A stretch of 64,000 nt of DNA from Enterobacter sp. ENT03 (GCF_019218745.1 NZ_JAHUXA010000009.1:62001-126000); one strand, 5' to 3'. Positions 7,661 to 22,544 are shown, counted from the first letter of the stretch. Translations and numbers: made by a program. The notes: generated by a model not told the origin, from the sequence alone.

Positions 7661-8719
7661 TTATTTGCGCAATGCGCGGCAGATCAGATGCGACAGCAGT
7701 TCAAGCTGACGCGCCAGTTCCATGCTTAACCATACATAGCTGTGCATCGGCGTTTCCGCCAGCGTTTCTCCCTGATGCTCCTGGATCAGCTGCCGCAGCT
7801 CGCCCACGATGTCGTTAAGCTTTTCACTGTTCGCCACGATCGGCTGCGGGTTGCCCTCGTACAGCGCATGGGCGATGGTCAGTAGCGTCTGCTGCGTCAT
7901 GTTTTGCATCTCGCGCAGCGTATGGGCGTTAAGCATCACCAGGTGGCTGGCGCGCGACGCCCAGTGGGCGTTAATTTGCAGTTCCAGCATACACACCATA
8001 TTGCGGCTCACCGTCTGGATCGCCTCAAAGATGGATTTTTGAATGCGTGTCTCTTTGCTGGCTGGCGTAATAAGCCCGCGCATTTTTACCACATCGTTGA
8101 GGATGGTTTGCAGGTGTTTTTCCAGCCTGGGGCGCTCCACCAGATTAGGGGAAAAGCCCGCCTGATAGACACGGTTAAACGCGGTCACGTAGTTCGCCAT
8201 CTGAATACGCCAGTGGATAAACGCACGTTGCGGCCAGATACCGGTGAACAGCATTGCCAGCAGGGAACCGAGAATGACATCGCCCCCGCGCCACAGCGCC
8301 GTATGCATATCCCCGGCCGGTGCGCCCACCACCACGGCCAGCGTGATACCAATTAACAGCGCCTGATACGGCCTTTTGCCAAGGGCCAGCCAGCCGCAGA
8401 GAAACATCGCCGCCGCGCACCACACCAGCATCAATGGCAGTGAAATCAGCTCCAGTTTTAACGCCACCAGCCCCAGCACAGAGCCAAAGATAGTGCCGCC
8501 GATACGCTCCCAGGCGCGGGGCACGACGTTCCCCAGAAAGGAGATTGGCCCCATGATCACCACCAGCGTGATCAGCGGCCACGTGCCTTCCGGCACCTTT
8601 AACAAACGCACCAGTAGGAACGTAAGAACAAACGCCAGCGCAATACGGACCCCGTGGACAACACGGTAGTTGCGGTACAGGCGAATTTCAAAAGGGCTGA
8701 GTGATTTGTCAGGGCGCAC
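7661..8719 (-). CDS. yeeA: Inner-membrane protein YeeA (FUSC family)
   Basis: 352 residues from a GTG at 8719 preceded by GGAG at good spacing. This gives exactly the length of E. coli YeeA and starts at the equivalent residue (RPDKSLSPFE against RADKSLSPFE). An ATG at 8779 would add 20 unconserved residues. Four to six hydrophobic segments occupy residues 20-165 (for example LPLMLVWCAAAMFLCGWLAL), followed by a long soluble helical domain ending LELLSHLICRALRK. The FUSC family includes putative aromatic-acid or fusaric-acid exporters, but no substrate is known for YeeA. Confidence 0.9.
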   Translation of the reverse strand: MRPDKSLSPFEIRLYRNYRVVHGVRIALAFVLTFLLVRLLKVPEGTWPLITLVVIMGPISFLGNVVPRAWERIGGTIFGSVLGLVALKLELISLPLMLVWCAAAMFLCGWLALGKRPYQALLIGITLAVVVGAPAGDMHTALWRGGDVILGSLLAMLFTGIWPQRAFIHWRIQMANYVTAFNRVYQAGFSPNLVERPRLEKHLQTILNDVVKMRGLITPASKETRIQKSIFEAIQTVSRNMVCMLELQINAHWASRASHLVMLNAHTLREMQNMTQQTLLTIAHALYEGNPQPIVANSEKLNDIVGELRQLIQEHQGETLAETPMHSYVWLSMELARQLELLSHLICRALRK

Positions 8720-8839
8720 ACCCGTTCTCCGGCTAACATACCAAAGGCGCAATTGTAGCGGCTTTTTGGCAGGCGACATCCGCGTTATGGCCTGAATGGC
8801 GGCAAAAATGATGATTTCTTCGCCAGTCGCACCAACGAT

Positions 8840-8863
8840 GCCTTCAGGATCAATTCTGAAGGC
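8840..8863 (-). other. Hairpin after sbmC
   Basis: A perfect 8-bp inverted repeat (GCCTTCAG, 8-base spacer, CTGAAGGC) lies 16 bases past the sbmC stop. There is no U-tract, so it is more likely a message-stabilising structure than a strong terminator. Confidence 0.45.
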
Positions 8864-8878
8864 AAGTCAGCGATCCCC

Positions 8879-9352
8879 TCAGAGGGTTTTCGGCTCGACA
8901 GGAATATACATGTCGATGTCCCAGTGCCCTTCGCCGCTGTCAGCATTCAGATAGATTTCAAAGCAAGGACGCAGCGCAATCTGGTGGTTCTGATCGGCTA
9001 AAAGCGTGTCAAAGAACCCGTCCCACGCCTGCTGAAAATCTTCGTTTTCAACACGCGCACGGGCCACCGCATAGGCGCCGCCGGGCAGTTCGGTGAGCAT
9101 CACGCCTTCGCTGCTTTCCGGCAGAGCAAAATCATTCGCCACGGCGATCACCACATCGGCGCGCAGCTTTTCAGCCGGGACTTCATCAGGATTGTCGTAA
9201 TAGACCGCGATCCACGCCTGCGGTTGCAACTGCTTACCCTTTACCCACATGGTCAGCTGCTCAAAGCCCTGCTTAACGGTTTTTTCCCACGGGCCGACCA
9301 GATGAAAACCGGCAATCTTACGCACATCAACGTCTTTAATTTGATAGTCCAT
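8879..9352 (-). CDS. sbmC: DNA gyrase inhibitor SbmC (GyrI)
   Basis: 157 residues, as in E. coli. The GyrI-like fold is evident in conserved stretches: [20 protein letters not shown] near 14-33, [20 protein letters not shown] near 47-66, [11 protein letters not shown], and the ending [12 protein letters not shown]. The protein binds DNA gyrase, blocks supercoiling and protects cells from microcin B17 and other gyrase poisons. It acts in the cytoplasm and is SOS-induced in E. coli; a LexA-like box lies 22 bases upstream of the start here. It is followed by yeeA in the same direction across a gap that holds a hairpin. Confidence 0.95.
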   Translation of the reverse strand: MDYQIKDVDVRKIAGFHLVGPWEKTVKQGFEQLTMWVKGKQLQPQAWIAVYYDNPDEVPAEKLRADVVIAVANDFALPESSEGVMLTELPGGAYAVARARVENEDFQQAWDGFFDTLLADQNHQIALRPCFEIYLNADSGEGHWDIDMYIPVEPKTL

Positions 9353-9373
9353 TGCTGCCTCCGACGAATTTAA

Positions 9374-9389
9374 CTGTATGGATGTACAC
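9374..9389 (-). promoter_or_regulatory. LexA (SOS) box upstream of sbmC
   Basis: CTGTATGGATGTACAC read on the plus strand matches the CTGT-N8-ACAG consensus except in the last base. It is 22 bases before the sbmC start, where E. coli sbmC has its SOS box. The match is imperfect, so repression may be weak. Confidence 0.5.
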
Positions 9390-9430
9390 TATAATTAACG
9401 CCAAAATAATATACACCGCTAAGTTTGTCA

Positions 9431-9452
9431 GTATGCGAGCAGGCTCGCATAC
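9431..9452 (-). terminator. Hairpin downstream of dacD
   Basis: GTATGCGAG and CTCGCATAC form a perfect 9-bp stem with a 4-base loop, 30 bases past the dacD stop. No U-tract follows on the minus strand, so intrinsic termination is doubtful; it may protect the 3' end of the message. Confidence 0.45.
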
Positions 9453-9481
9453 TCGCCAGTCGGGCAGCTGAATGCAAAAAA

Positions 9482-10639
9482 TTAATGATGGAACCAGTCG
9501 TTAAGGCGCGAGAATACGCCGCCCTTACCAACGCTCTCCAGGGTATACAGCGGCCAGTGGGCGATCACCTTGTCGCGATCGTACAGCGCTATTTCACCCA
9601 CCTGCTGATGCGCCGCTATCGGGGCCTGCAGATCTTTGTTGGTCAGCGTGTATCTGGCTTTGATGTGCGGCACTTCCGCTTTCGGCAGCGCCAGCCAGAA
9701 GTCCTGCCCGGTGCCGACGGCGACCTGTTTTTTATCACCGAACCAGATGCGCTCGCTGCCGACTTTTTGCCCCTGCCGCAACACCTGTACCGTATCGAAA
9801 TTCTGCTGCCCCCAGTGCAGCAGTTTACGCGCCTGATCTTCCCGCCCTTTCGGACTGTCTGCGCCCATGATCACGGAGATTAAGCGGCGCTGGCCATCTA
9901 CGGCAGAGGCAACAATATTGAATCCCGCGCCGGAGGTGTGGCCGGTTTTCAGGCCGTCCACGTTAAGGGATTTATCCCACAGCAGGCCGTTACGATTCTG
10001 CTGCGAGATGCCGTTCCACGTCAGGCTCTTCTCGCTGTACATATGATAAAACTGCGGCTCGCCGTGGATAATGGCGCGGGAGAGCACCGCCAGATCGTAG
10101 GCCGAGCTGTGCTGACCAGGCGCATCCAGGCCGTGCACCGTTTCAAAATGGGTATCGCGAAGCTGCAGCTTTTGCACATAGTCGTTCATCATCTTCACGA
10201 ACTGCGGCTGGCCGCCCGCGACGTGATCCGCCAGTGCGACGCAGGCGTCATTACCGGAATCGACGATCAGCCCGCGGCTCAGATCGCGTACCGTGACGCG
10301 GTCGCCCGGTTTAATAAACATCAGCGAGGAGCCGTCAAATACCGGGTTACCTTTCGCCCAGGCGTCCGGGCCAACCGTCACGACGTCGTCGGGGGTGATA
10401 TGGTGGCTGTCAATGGCGCGATCGACAACGTAGCCGGTCATCAGCTTGGTAAGGCTGGCCGGGTTGCGCTGTTGATGTTCATTGCCCGCGGTTAATACCT
10501 GGCCGGTGGTGTAATCCATTAAAACCCAGGACGCGGCCTGGATTTGCGGTGGCTGAGGGGTAACGGGTAATTCGGCAGCCAGCGCGGAATTCACGCAAAC
10601 AGCAATACATGTAGCGGCAACAAACAAACGGCGTTTCAA
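9482..10639 (-). CDS. dacD: D-alanyl-D-alanine carboxypeptidase DacD (PBP6b)
   Basis: 385-residue low-molecular-weight penicillin-binding protein. Residues 1-22 are a signal peptide ending ALAA. The three catalytic motifs are present in order: SLTK at 62-65 (nucleophilic Ser63 in the usual SxxK), SGN at 128-130 and KTG at 231-233. A beta-rich C-terminal PBP5-like domain ends in an amphipathic tail (FSRLNDWFHH) that tethers the enzyme to the periplasmic face of the inner membrane. It trims the terminal D-Ala from peptidoglycan pentapeptides and recognises beta-lactams. It is divergent from sbcB. Confidence 0.95.
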   Translation of the reverse strand: MKRRLFVAATCIAVCVNSALAAELPVTPQPPQIQAASWVLMDYTTGQVLTAGNEHQQRNPASLTKLMTGYVVDRAIDSHHITPDDVVTVGPDAWAKGNPVFDGSSLMFIKPGDRVTVRDLSRGLIVDSGNDACVALADHVAGGQPQFVKMMNDYVQKLQLRDTHFETVHGLDAPGQHSSAYDLAVLSRAIIHGEPQFYHMYSEKSLTWNGISQQNRNGLLWDKSLNVDGLKTGHTSGAGFNIVASAVDGQRRLISVIMGADSPKGREDQARKLLHWGQQNFDTVQVLRQGQKVGSERIWFGDKKQVAVGTGQDFWLALPKAEVPHIKARYTLTNKDLQAPIAAHQQVGEIALYDRDKVIAHWPLYTLESVGKGGVFSRLNDWFHH

Positions 10640-10835
10640 CGGTATATCCTCAGATCCTGTTAAATGGCTGACCTTTTTACGGAATTTCTTATGTCGTTAC
10701 TCCGTTTAATTGCAAAGAAATGTGACAGGGGTGAAGGGATCTTTCGTCGCTGCTCGCAAAATCAGCAGCCAGATGGCATTTATTTCAAAAGAACGGGCGG
10801 GATGGTTTACCATAGACAGGTCACTTCAAAACAGG

Positions 10836-12272
10836 ATGAACTCTCTGGTGTCTGATTCCGCCCCGCAGCCAACTTTTTTATTCCACGACTACGAAACCTT
10901 CGGCACCAGCCCGGCGCTGGATCGCCCTGCGCAGTTCGCAGCGCTCCGCACCGATGCGGATTTTAACGTCATCGGCGAGCCGGAAGTCTTTTACTGCAAA
11001 CCGGCTGACGACTATCTGCCCCAGCCGCAGGCCGTGCTGATCACCGGCATCACGCCGCAGATCGCGCTGGCAAAAGGCGACAATGAGGCCGCGTTCGCCA
11101 GGCGTATCCACACGCTTTTTACCGTGCCGGAAACCTGTGTGGTGGGCTACAACAATGTCCGCTTCGACGATGAAGTGACGCGCAACATCTTCTATCGCAA
11201 CTTTTACGATCCCTATGCCTGGAGCTGGCAGAATCATAACTCCCGCTGGGATCTGCTGGACGTGATGCGCGCCTGCTACGCCCTGCGTCCTGACGGCATC
11301 AACTGGCCGGAAAACAACGACGGGCTGCCGAGCTTCCGTCTGGAACACCTCACCCGCGCTAACGGCATTGAGCACAGCAATGCGCATGACGCGATGGCGG
11401 ATGTTTACGCGACCATTGCCATGGCGCAACTGGTGAAGGCGAAGCAACCGAAGCTGTTCCAGTATCTTTATGAGCACCGCAGCAAACATAAATTAACGGC
11501 GCTGATAGATGTGCCGCAGATGACGCCGCTGGTGCACGTCTCCGGGATGTTTGGCGCGTGGCGCGGCAATACCAGTTGGGTGGCTCCGCTGGCGTGGCAT
11601 CCTGATAACCGCAATGCGGTGATCATGGTTGACCTGGCCCTGGATATGTCGCCCCTGTTAACGCTAGAGGCCGATGCGCTGCGTGAACGGCTGTATACCG
11701 CTAAAGAGGATCTGGGGGATGACCCCGCCGTGCCGGTGAAGCTGGTGCATCTGAATAAGTGTCCGGTGCTGGCGCAGGCCAATACGCTGCGCGCCGCCGA
11801 TGCTGACCGGCTTGGCATTAATCGCCAGCGCTGCCTGGATAATTTAAAACTGCTGCGTGAAAACCCCCAAGTGCGGGAAAAAGTGGTGGCGATTTTTGCC
11901 GACGCCGAGCCGTTTGTGCCGTCGGAAAACGTCGACGCTCAGTTGTATAACGGCTTTTTCAGCGATGCCGATCGGGCGGCGATGAAAATCGTGCTGGAAA
12001 CCGAACCGCGTAATCTGCCCTTACTGGATATTACCTTCGCCGATAAGCGCATTGAAAAGCTGCTGTTTAACTACCGGGCGCGTAACTTCCCCGGCACGCT
12101 GGATGAAGCGGAGCAGCAGCGCTGGCATGCGCACCGGCAGAGTATCTTCACGGAGGAATTTTTGCAGGCGTGGGTGCAGGAGCTGGAAATGCTCTACAGC
12201 CAGCATGAAGGTGATGCTGAGAAACAGGCACTGCTGAAAGCGCTGTTCCAGTATGTGCAGGAGATCGTCTGA
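10836..12272 (+). CDS. sbcB: Exodeoxyribonuclease I (SbcB, ExoI)
   Basis: 478 residues from the ATG at 10836; a GTG at 10848 (474 residues) is also possible and is better spaced from the AGGA at 10834. E. coli ExoI has 475. The open frame further upstream is unconserved. The DEDD exonuclease core begins FLFHDYETFG with the first metal-binding Asp and Glu, continues through GYNNVRFDDEVTRNIFYRNF and SNAHDAMADVYATIAMA, and the C-terminal exonuclease I domain ends LFQYVQEIV. It degrades single-stranded DNA 3' to 5' and acts in recombination and mismatch repair. It ends at a bidirectional terminator shared with plaP. In E. coli yeeD-yeeE separate it from plaP; they are absent here. Confidence 0.95.
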   Translation: MNSLVSDSAPQPTFLFHDYETFGTSPALDRPAQFAALRTDADFNVIGEPEVFYCKPADDYLPQPQAVLITGITPQIALAKGDNEAAFARRIHTLFTVPETCVVGYNNVRFDDEVTRNIFYRNFYDPYAWSWQNHNSRWDLLDVMRACYALRPDGINWPENNDGLPSFRLEHLTRANGIEHSNAHDAMADVYATIAMAQLVKAKQPKLFQYLYEHRSKHKLTALIDVPQMTPLVHVSGMFGAWRGNTSWVAPLAWHPDNRNAVIMVDLALDMSPLLTLEADALRERLYTAKEDLGDDPAVPVKLVHLNKCPVLAQANTLRAADADRLGINRQRCLDNLKLLRENPQVREKVVAIFADAEPFVPSENVDAQLYNGFFSDADRAAMKIVLETEPRNLPLLDITFADKRIEKLLFNYRARNFPGTLDEAEQQRWHAHRQSIFTEEFLQAWVQELEMLYSQHEGDAEKQALLKALFQYVQEIV

Positions 12273-12305
12273 CCGCCCTCTTCTGATGGCGGTGCAGAAA
12301 GCAAA

Positions 12306-12338
12306 AAACCGGAGGCGTTAACCTCCGGTTTTTTTTAC
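12306..12338. terminator. Bidirectional terminator between sbcB and plaP
   Basis: AAACCGGAGG and ACCTCCGGTTT pair around a short loop, with an A-run on the left and a T-run on the right, so the element can end the convergent sbcB (+) and plaP (-) messages. Confidence 0.85.
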
Positions 12339-12359
12339 GTCATTTGTTTATAACAGCGG

Positions 12360-13721
12360 TTACTGCGGAATATCTTCGTACTGCGGTACCGGATTGCGGA
12401 AGCTTCGGGTCACGCAGGCCAGGTACAGCAGACCAATGGCACCCCAGATGAGGCCCAGGATCATTGAGCTCTCTTCCAGATTCGCCCACAGTGCACCTAC
12501 CGTCAGCGCGCCACACATCGGCAGCACCAGGTAGTTGAAGTGGTCTTTCAGCGTTTTGTTACGCTTTTCACGGATCCAGAACTGGGAGATCACCGACAGG
12601 TTAACGAAGGTAAAGGCCACCAGCGCACCAAAGTTAATCAGTGCCGTCGCGGTTACCAGGTCAAAGTTGATGGCCAGCAGCGCAATCGCGCCCACCAGCA
12701 ACACGTTCCATGCCGGGGTGCGCCATTTCGGGTGCACGTAACCGAAGAAACGGGTCGGGAACACGCCATCACGTCCCATCACGTACATCAGACGGGATAC
12801 GCCAGCGTGCGCCGCCATACCGGACGCCAGTACGGTAATGGTTGAGAAAATCAGCACGCCGAACTGGAAGGTTTTACCCGCCACGTAGAGCATGATTTCT
12901 GGCTGTGACGCATCCGGATCTTTAAAGCGGGAGATGTCCGGGAAGTACAGCTGCAGGAAGTAAGAGGCGCAGATAAACACCAGGCCGCCAATCAGCGCAG
13001 TCAGGAAAATCGCGCGCGGGATCACGCGTTCCGCGTCTTTGGTTTCTTCTGACAGCGAAGAAATACCGTCGAAGCCGAGGAACGAGAAGCACAGGATGGT
13101 CGCGCCGGTGATCATCGGCACTACGTGTGCGCCCTCAGACCAGAACGGACGGGTGCTGGTCAACGTACCTGCGCCTTCACCGTGCGCCACGCCGTAAATG
13201 ATCAGGCCAACGATAGCGGTGACAATGCCCATTTGCAGGATCACAATCAGCGTGTTGAAGTTCGCCACGGATTTGATGCTGCGCAGGTTGGAGATGGTCA
13301 TAAAGGCCACCAGCGCAACCACGAACAGCCATGACGGCACGTTAGGCACCAGCGCTTCGAAATAGATTTTCGCCAGCAGAATGTTGATCATCGGCATGAA
13401 CAGGTAGTCCAGCAGCGATGACCAGCCCACCATAAAGCCAACAGCCGGGCTGATGGATTTCTGGGCGTAGGTATAGGCGGAGCCGGCAGACGGGAAACGA
13501 CGGACCAGTTTGCCATAGCTGAGCGCGGTGAACAGGATCGCCACCAGCGCAAAGGCGTAAGCCGTCGCGACGTGACCATCAGTCAATCCAGAGACAATGC
13601 CGAACGTATCGAACAGCGTCATCGGCTGCATATAGGCAAGACCCATCATAACAACCGGAATCAACGTAAGCGTTTTACGCAATTCCACGCGAGAGGTTTT
13701 TGGAGTAACGTTATGCGACAT
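12360..13721 (-). CDS. plaP: Putrescine importer PlaP (APC superfamily)
   Basis: 453-residue inner-membrane permease with about 12 hydrophobic segments, nearly collinear with E. coli PlaP/YeeF. The N-terminus [20 protein letters not shown] is conserved and precedes the first helix with the unwound APC motif. The stretch [20 protein letters not shown] (about 216-235) is the typical APC loop. PlaP is a low-affinity, proton-driven putrescine importer; in E. coli it is linked to pili-driven surface motility. It lies next to plaR, its regulator. Confidence 0.93.
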   Translation of the reverse strand: MSHNVTPKTSRVELRKTLTLIPVVMMGLAYMQPMTLFDTFGIVSGLTDGHVATAYAFALVAILFTALSYGKLVRRFPSAGSAYTYAQKSISPAVGFMVGWSSLLDYLFMPMINILLAKIYFEALVPNVPSWLFVVALVAFMTISNLRSIKSVANFNTLIVILQMGIVTAIVGLIIYGVAHGEGAGTLTSTRPFWSEGAHVVPMITGATILCFSFLGFDGISSLSEETKDAERVIPRAIFLTALIGGLVFICASYFLQLYFPDISRFKDPDASQPEIMLYVAGKTFQFGVLIFSTITVLASGMAAHAGVSRLMYVMGRDGVFPTRFFGYVHPKWRTPAWNVLLVGAIALLAINFDLVTATALINFGALVAFTFVNLSVISQFWIREKRNKTLKDHFNYLVLPMCGALTVGALWANLEESSMILGLIWGAIGLLYLACVTRSFRNPVPQYEDIPQ

Positions 13722-13870
13722 GGTCAGCCCCCATTACGGCGAATGCCGTCGCAAATGCAAAAAATTGCCCCATCTGATTTCTTTCCTCAGCGACAACGAC
13801 TGTCGGTTTTTAAATGTGTATCTATCCGGTACTAAGCCCGGCCTCTTGAATTAAATGACGTTTTTATTGC

Positions 13871-13901
13871 AAAAAAATAACCGACGCAGTGAACGTCGGT
13901 T
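13871..13901 (-). terminator. Terminator of plaR (yeeY)
   Basis: AACCGACG (13879-13886) and CGTCGGTT (13894-13901) form an 8-bp stem with a 7-base loop. On the minus strand it is followed by ATTTTTTT. It lies 84 bases past the plaR stop and upstream of plaP, so it insulates plaP from plaR. Confidence 0.8.
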
Positions 13902-13984
13902 AATCTCATATTTTGCAGGCGGCGTATTTTGCCCCAAAATCGTGCGCGATGACAAGACATGAGAGGCCTGTCACACGAATATTT

Positions 13985-14908
13985 TTACGACAACCCGCTG
14001 TGACGGGCATCAGCAAAATTATAAACGCCAGAGATAGCACTATTTGCCACTATTTCCCTACACCACCACGCGCTGGCAAGCCCTGCGGTTTGCTCATTCC
14101 ACCCAAGCCACACAGGCTCGGCGGTGACCTCATCGGAGACGCGTTTTTCAATCAACGCACCGCTGTCCAGAAAGCGCTGCGCCAGATAGCGCGGCACCCA
14201 GCCACAGCCGATGCCGCCTCTCTGTAGCTCCAGTTTAGTCTTAAAATCGAAAACCGTGATTGCTTCATGATCGTCCGGCAATGACGGCGCAGTTGACGGC
14301 TTGCCGCTATCCACCACAATTGCGCGGTGGCGTTTAATTTCATGACGGGGTATGGGTTCTGGCGCTTTTGCCAGCGGATGCTGCGGGGCAACAACGAATA
14401 CCTGCTCAAGACTCCCCAGATGGGTAAAACCAAAGCCGCTAAGATGCGGCGGTTCATGCAGCGCGCCGACGATAATATCAGCGTCACCGTCTATCAGCGC
14501 CTGCCAGGAGCCTGACAGCACGCCATTGATAAACTTCAGGCGGGTGACGCTGTGATCCCGATAAAACGCGTCGATAAGCGGCAGCAGCAAGGAAAACGGG
14601 AAGGTGTCGTCAACGCCAATCACCAGTTGGCTTTCCCAGCCCTGATGAAGTTTCACCGCCTGCTTTTCCAGTTCGCGCACGGCGTGCAGCACGTCGCGCC
14701 CTTTCTCCAGCAGCATCTGTCCGGTGCGGGTGAATTTCGCCCGATGCCCGCTGCGGTCGAGCAACTGAATATTGAGATCGCTCTCCAGTTTGTGCACGGT
14801 GTAGCTCAGTGCCGAGGGCGTTTTATAGAGCTTTGCTGAGGCCGCCGCAAAGCTCCCCTCTTTTTCCAGCGCATCCAGGATCACCAGCACATCCAGCAAT
14901 GGTTTCAT
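13985..14908 (-). CDS. plaR: LysR-family transcriptional regulator PlaR (YeeY)
   Basis: 307 residues. Residues 1-60 form the LysR helix-turn-helix (GSFAAASAKLYKTPSALSYT for helices 2-3), followed by a linker helix and a periplasmic-binding-protein-like effector domain from about 90 to 295 (VDDTFPFSLLLPLIDAF starts it). It matches E. coli YeeY, since renamed PlaR for its activation of plaP; that function is from memory. It is transcribed in the same direction as plaP rather than divergently, with a terminator between them. The effector is unknown from sequence. Confidence 0.9.
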   Translation of the reverse strand: MKPLLDVLVILDALEKEGSFAAASAKLYKTPSALSYTVHKLESDLNIQLLDRSGHRAKFTRTGQMLLEKGRDVLHAVRELEKQAVKLHQGWESQLVIGVDDTFPFSLLLPLIDAFYRDHSVTRLKFINGVLSGSWQALIDGDADIIVGALHEPPHLSGFGFTHLGSLEQVFVVAPQHPLAKAPEPIPRHEIKRHRAIVVDSGKPSTAPSLPDDHEAITVFDFKTKLELQRGGIGCGWVPRYLAQRFLDSGALIEKRVSDEVTAEPVWLGWNEQTAGLASAWWCREIVANSAISGVYNFADARHSGLS

Positions 14909-14935
14909 GCTCGCCCCCTCAGGGTGTGCGACCAG

Positions 14936-15778
14936 TCAATCCCTGCCAGTCGCCGTGTCCATCGGCATGAGCAGCGGATCGGGGTATTGATAGTCAAATC
15001 CCAGCTCTTTGGTGATGCGGCTGCCGTCGACAATTTTGCCTTTGTCATCAGCATCAGCATCATGAAACTGCGGCACGGGCAGATCCAGCTGCCGCGCCAT
15101 GGCGGGATAAAATGTCGATCGCGCCGGGTGGGCAGGCGCACAGATATTATAGATGTGCCCGCCTTTTGGAGCCTGCAACAAAAGGGTGATTGCGCTGACG
15201 ACATCATCCAGATGGACGAGATTGACGCCGTGCTGACCGTTTGGTGCCGTTTTACCGGCAAAGAAGCGGCCTGGATGACGCCCCGGTCCCACCAACCCCG
15301 CCAGACGCAAAATATCCACCGAGGTACCCGGCAGATTATGCAGCCAGTCTTCCAGATCTTTCAGCACGCGCCCGCTGGCGGTGACCGGATGACGCGGGGT
15401 GTCCTCTTTTACTGTCCCGGCAGCGTCGCCGTAGACCGAGGTGGAGCTGGTAAAGATGATCCGCGGGATACGGTGCGCCAGCGCGCTGTCGACAATTTCC
15501 TGTATCGCCTGCAGATAGAACTCATCCCCCGGCCCGCTACGGCGTGCGGGTAACGTAATCACCAGCGCATCGACGTTCATCAGGGCGTCCAGATCGTCGG
15601 TGTCACACACCAGCTCCGGGGTAAGTTGCAGCAAATAGCTGTCAATGCCGCACATGCGCGCGGCCTCCACGCCGTCCTGAGTTGTTTTACTGCCGGTTAC
15701 CTGCCAGCCCCGCGCTGACAGCGCTAATGCCAGCGGCATCCCCAGCCAGCCCAACCCGACAATTGCCACCTTCTTCAT
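14936..15778 (-). CDS. yeeZ: YeeZ, NAD(P)-binding SDR-like protein
   Basis: 280 residues from the ATG at 15778, preceded by AGGAG at ideal spacing; E. coli YeeZ has 274. The upstream open frame runs back into the his promoter and is not conserved. The Rossmann fold starts MKKVAIVGLGWLGMPLALAL. An extended-SDR core is visible with FTSSTSVYGD and GRHPGRFFAGKTAP. The catalytic SDR tyrosine context is weak, so enzymatic function is unassigned. It is divergent from the his operon; its promoter region abuts the his promoter. Confidence 0.9.
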   Translation of the reverse strand: MKKVAIVGLGWLGMPLALALSARGWQVTGSKTTQDGVEAARMCGIDSYLLQLTPELVCDTDDLDALMNVDALVITLPARRSGPGDEFYLQAIQEIVDSALAHRIPRIIFTSSTSVYGDAAGTVKEDTPRHPVTASGRVLKDLEDWLHNLPGTSVDILRLAGLVGPGRHPGRFFAGKTAPNGQHGVNLVHLDDVVSAITLLLQAPKGGHIYNICAPAHPARSTFYPAMARQLDLPVPQFHDADADDKGKIVDGSRITKELGFDYQYPDPLLMPMDTATGRD

Positions 15779-15883
15779 GCCTTTCTCCTGACGTTCACGC
15801 ATCTGTAACAAGGCTACGCCAGCCTGGGACAACTGACAATTCATAGAATCAATATGAAATGATTTAATGATTAAAAAAAGCCC

Positions 15884-15913
15884 TTGCCTTACAGGACTAA
15901 ACTGGTTTAGGTT
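15884..15913 (+). promoter_or_regulatory. his operon promoter
   Basis: TTGCCT (15884-15889) and TAGGTT (15908-15913), 18 bases apart, correspond to the -35 and -10 of the E. coli hisL promoter; the GGTTTAGGTTA block is retained. Initiation would fall 30-40 bases before hisL. Confidence 0.7.
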
Positions 15914-15952
15914 ACTTGCAAGCAGTTGAATAATCATTCATCGAGAAAATTT

Positions 15953-16000
15953 ATGACACGCGTTCAATTTAACCACCACCATCACCATCATCCTGACTAG
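15953..16000 (+). CDS. hisL: his operon leader peptide HisL
   Basis: 15 residues: MTRVQFN, six consecutive His codons (CAC CAC CAT CAC CAT CAT), then PD and TAG. The E. coli and Salmonella peptide as I recall it has Lys at position 7 and seven His. Ribosome stalling on the His codons when charged tRNA-His is scarce prevents the attenuator from forming and lets transcription enter hisG. Confidence 0.95.
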   Translation: MTRVQFNHHHHHHPD

Positions 16001-16060
16001 TCTTTCAGGCGATGTGTGCTGGAAGACATTCAGATCTTCCAGTGGTGCATGAACGTATGA

Positions 16061-16099
16061 AAAAGCCCCCGGAAGATCATCTTCCGGGGGCTTTTTTTT
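16061..16099 (+). terminator. his attenuator terminator
   Basis: A 15-bp stem (AAAAGCCCCCGGAAG with CTTCCGGGGGCTTTT) and 5-base loop is followed by eight T. It lies between hisL and hisG. An upstream hairpin (CTGGAAGA 16019-16026 with TCTTCCAG 16035-16042) has a 3' arm complementary to the attenuator's 5' arm, so the two can swap as in classical his attenuation. Confidence 0.95.
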
Positions 16100-16134
16100 G
16101 AACCAAATTCAGGCAGGAACAGAGGATAATTCGA

Positions 16135-17034
16135 ATGTTAGACAATACCCGTTTACGCATAGCTATTCAGAAGTCCGGGCGCTTAAGTGATGATTCACGC
16201 GAACTGCTCGCCCGCTGCGGCATTAAAATTAACCTGCACACGCAGCGTCTGATTGCGCTGGCAGAAAACATGCCGATCGATATTCTGCGCGTGCGTGACG
16301 ACGACATTCCGGGCCTGGTAATGGACGGCGTGGTCGATCTGGGCATTATCGGCGAGAACGTGCTGGAAGAAGAGCTGCTCACCCGCCGCGCACAGGGCGA
16401 AGATCCGCGTTACTTCACCCTGCGCCGCCTGGATTTCGGCGGTTGCCGCCTGTCACTGGCCACCGCGGTGGATGACGTGTGGGACGGCCCGGCGGCACTC
16501 AACGGTAAACGCATCGCCACCTCTTATCCGCACCTGCTCAAGCGCTATCTGGATCAGAAAGGCGTCTCCTTTAAATCCTGTTTGCTCAATGGTTCTGTCG
16601 AAGTGGCACCCCGCGCCGGTCTGGCTGATGCCATTTGTGACCTGGTCTCCACCGGTGCGACGCTGGAAGCGAATGGCCTGCGCGAAGTGGAAGTGATTTA
16701 TCGCTCCAAAGCCTGCCTCATCCAGCGTGACGGCGAGATGGACGATGCCAAACAGCAGCTGATCGACAAACTGCTTACCCGTATCCAGGGCGTGATCCAG
16801 GCCCGCGAATCAAAATACATCATGATGCACGCGCCAACCGAGCGTCTTGACGAAGTGATCGCCCTGCTGCCGGGTGCGGAACGTCCGACGATTTTACCGC
16901 TGGCCGGCGATCAACAGCGCGTGGCGATGCACATGGTGAGCAGCGAAACGCTGTTCTGGGAAACCATGGAAAAACTGAAAGCGCTGGGAGCCAGTTCGAT
17001 TCTGGTGCTGCCGATTGAGAAGATGATGGAGTGA
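16135..17034 (+). CDS. hisG: ATP phosphoribosyltransferase HisG
   Basis: 299 residues, the usual length of the long, hexameric form. It catalyses the first committed step of histidine synthesis, joining ATP and PRPP, and is inhibited by histidine through its C-terminal ACT-like domain (from about residue 225, [19 protein letters not shown]). The N-terminal catalytic part includes [11 protein letters not shown] and the PRPP-binding region around 160-180 ([20 protein letters not shown]). It is the first structural gene after the attenuator; hisD starts six bases after its stop. Confidence 0.97.
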   Translation: MLDNTRLRIAIQKSGRLSDDSRELLARCGIKINLHTQRLIALAENMPIDILRVRDDDIPGLVMDGVVDLGIIGENVLEEELLTRRAQGEDPRYFTLRRLDFGGCRLSLATAVDDVWDGPAALNGKRIATSYPHLLKRYLDQKGVSFKSCLLNGSVEVAPRAGLADAICDLVSTGATLEANGLREVEVIYRSKACLIQRDGEMDDAKQQLIDKLLTRIQGVIQARESKYIMMHAPTERLDEVIALLPGAERPTILPLAGDQQRVAMHMVSSETLFWETMEKLKALGASSILVLPIEKMME

Positions 17035-17039
17035 CGGCG

Positions 17040-22544
<5,505 letters not shown>

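Noticed and set aside
7661-8779. ATG start at 8779 for yeeA
   Set aside because: The GTG at 8719 has a well-placed GGAG site and gives the exact conserved N-terminus and length.
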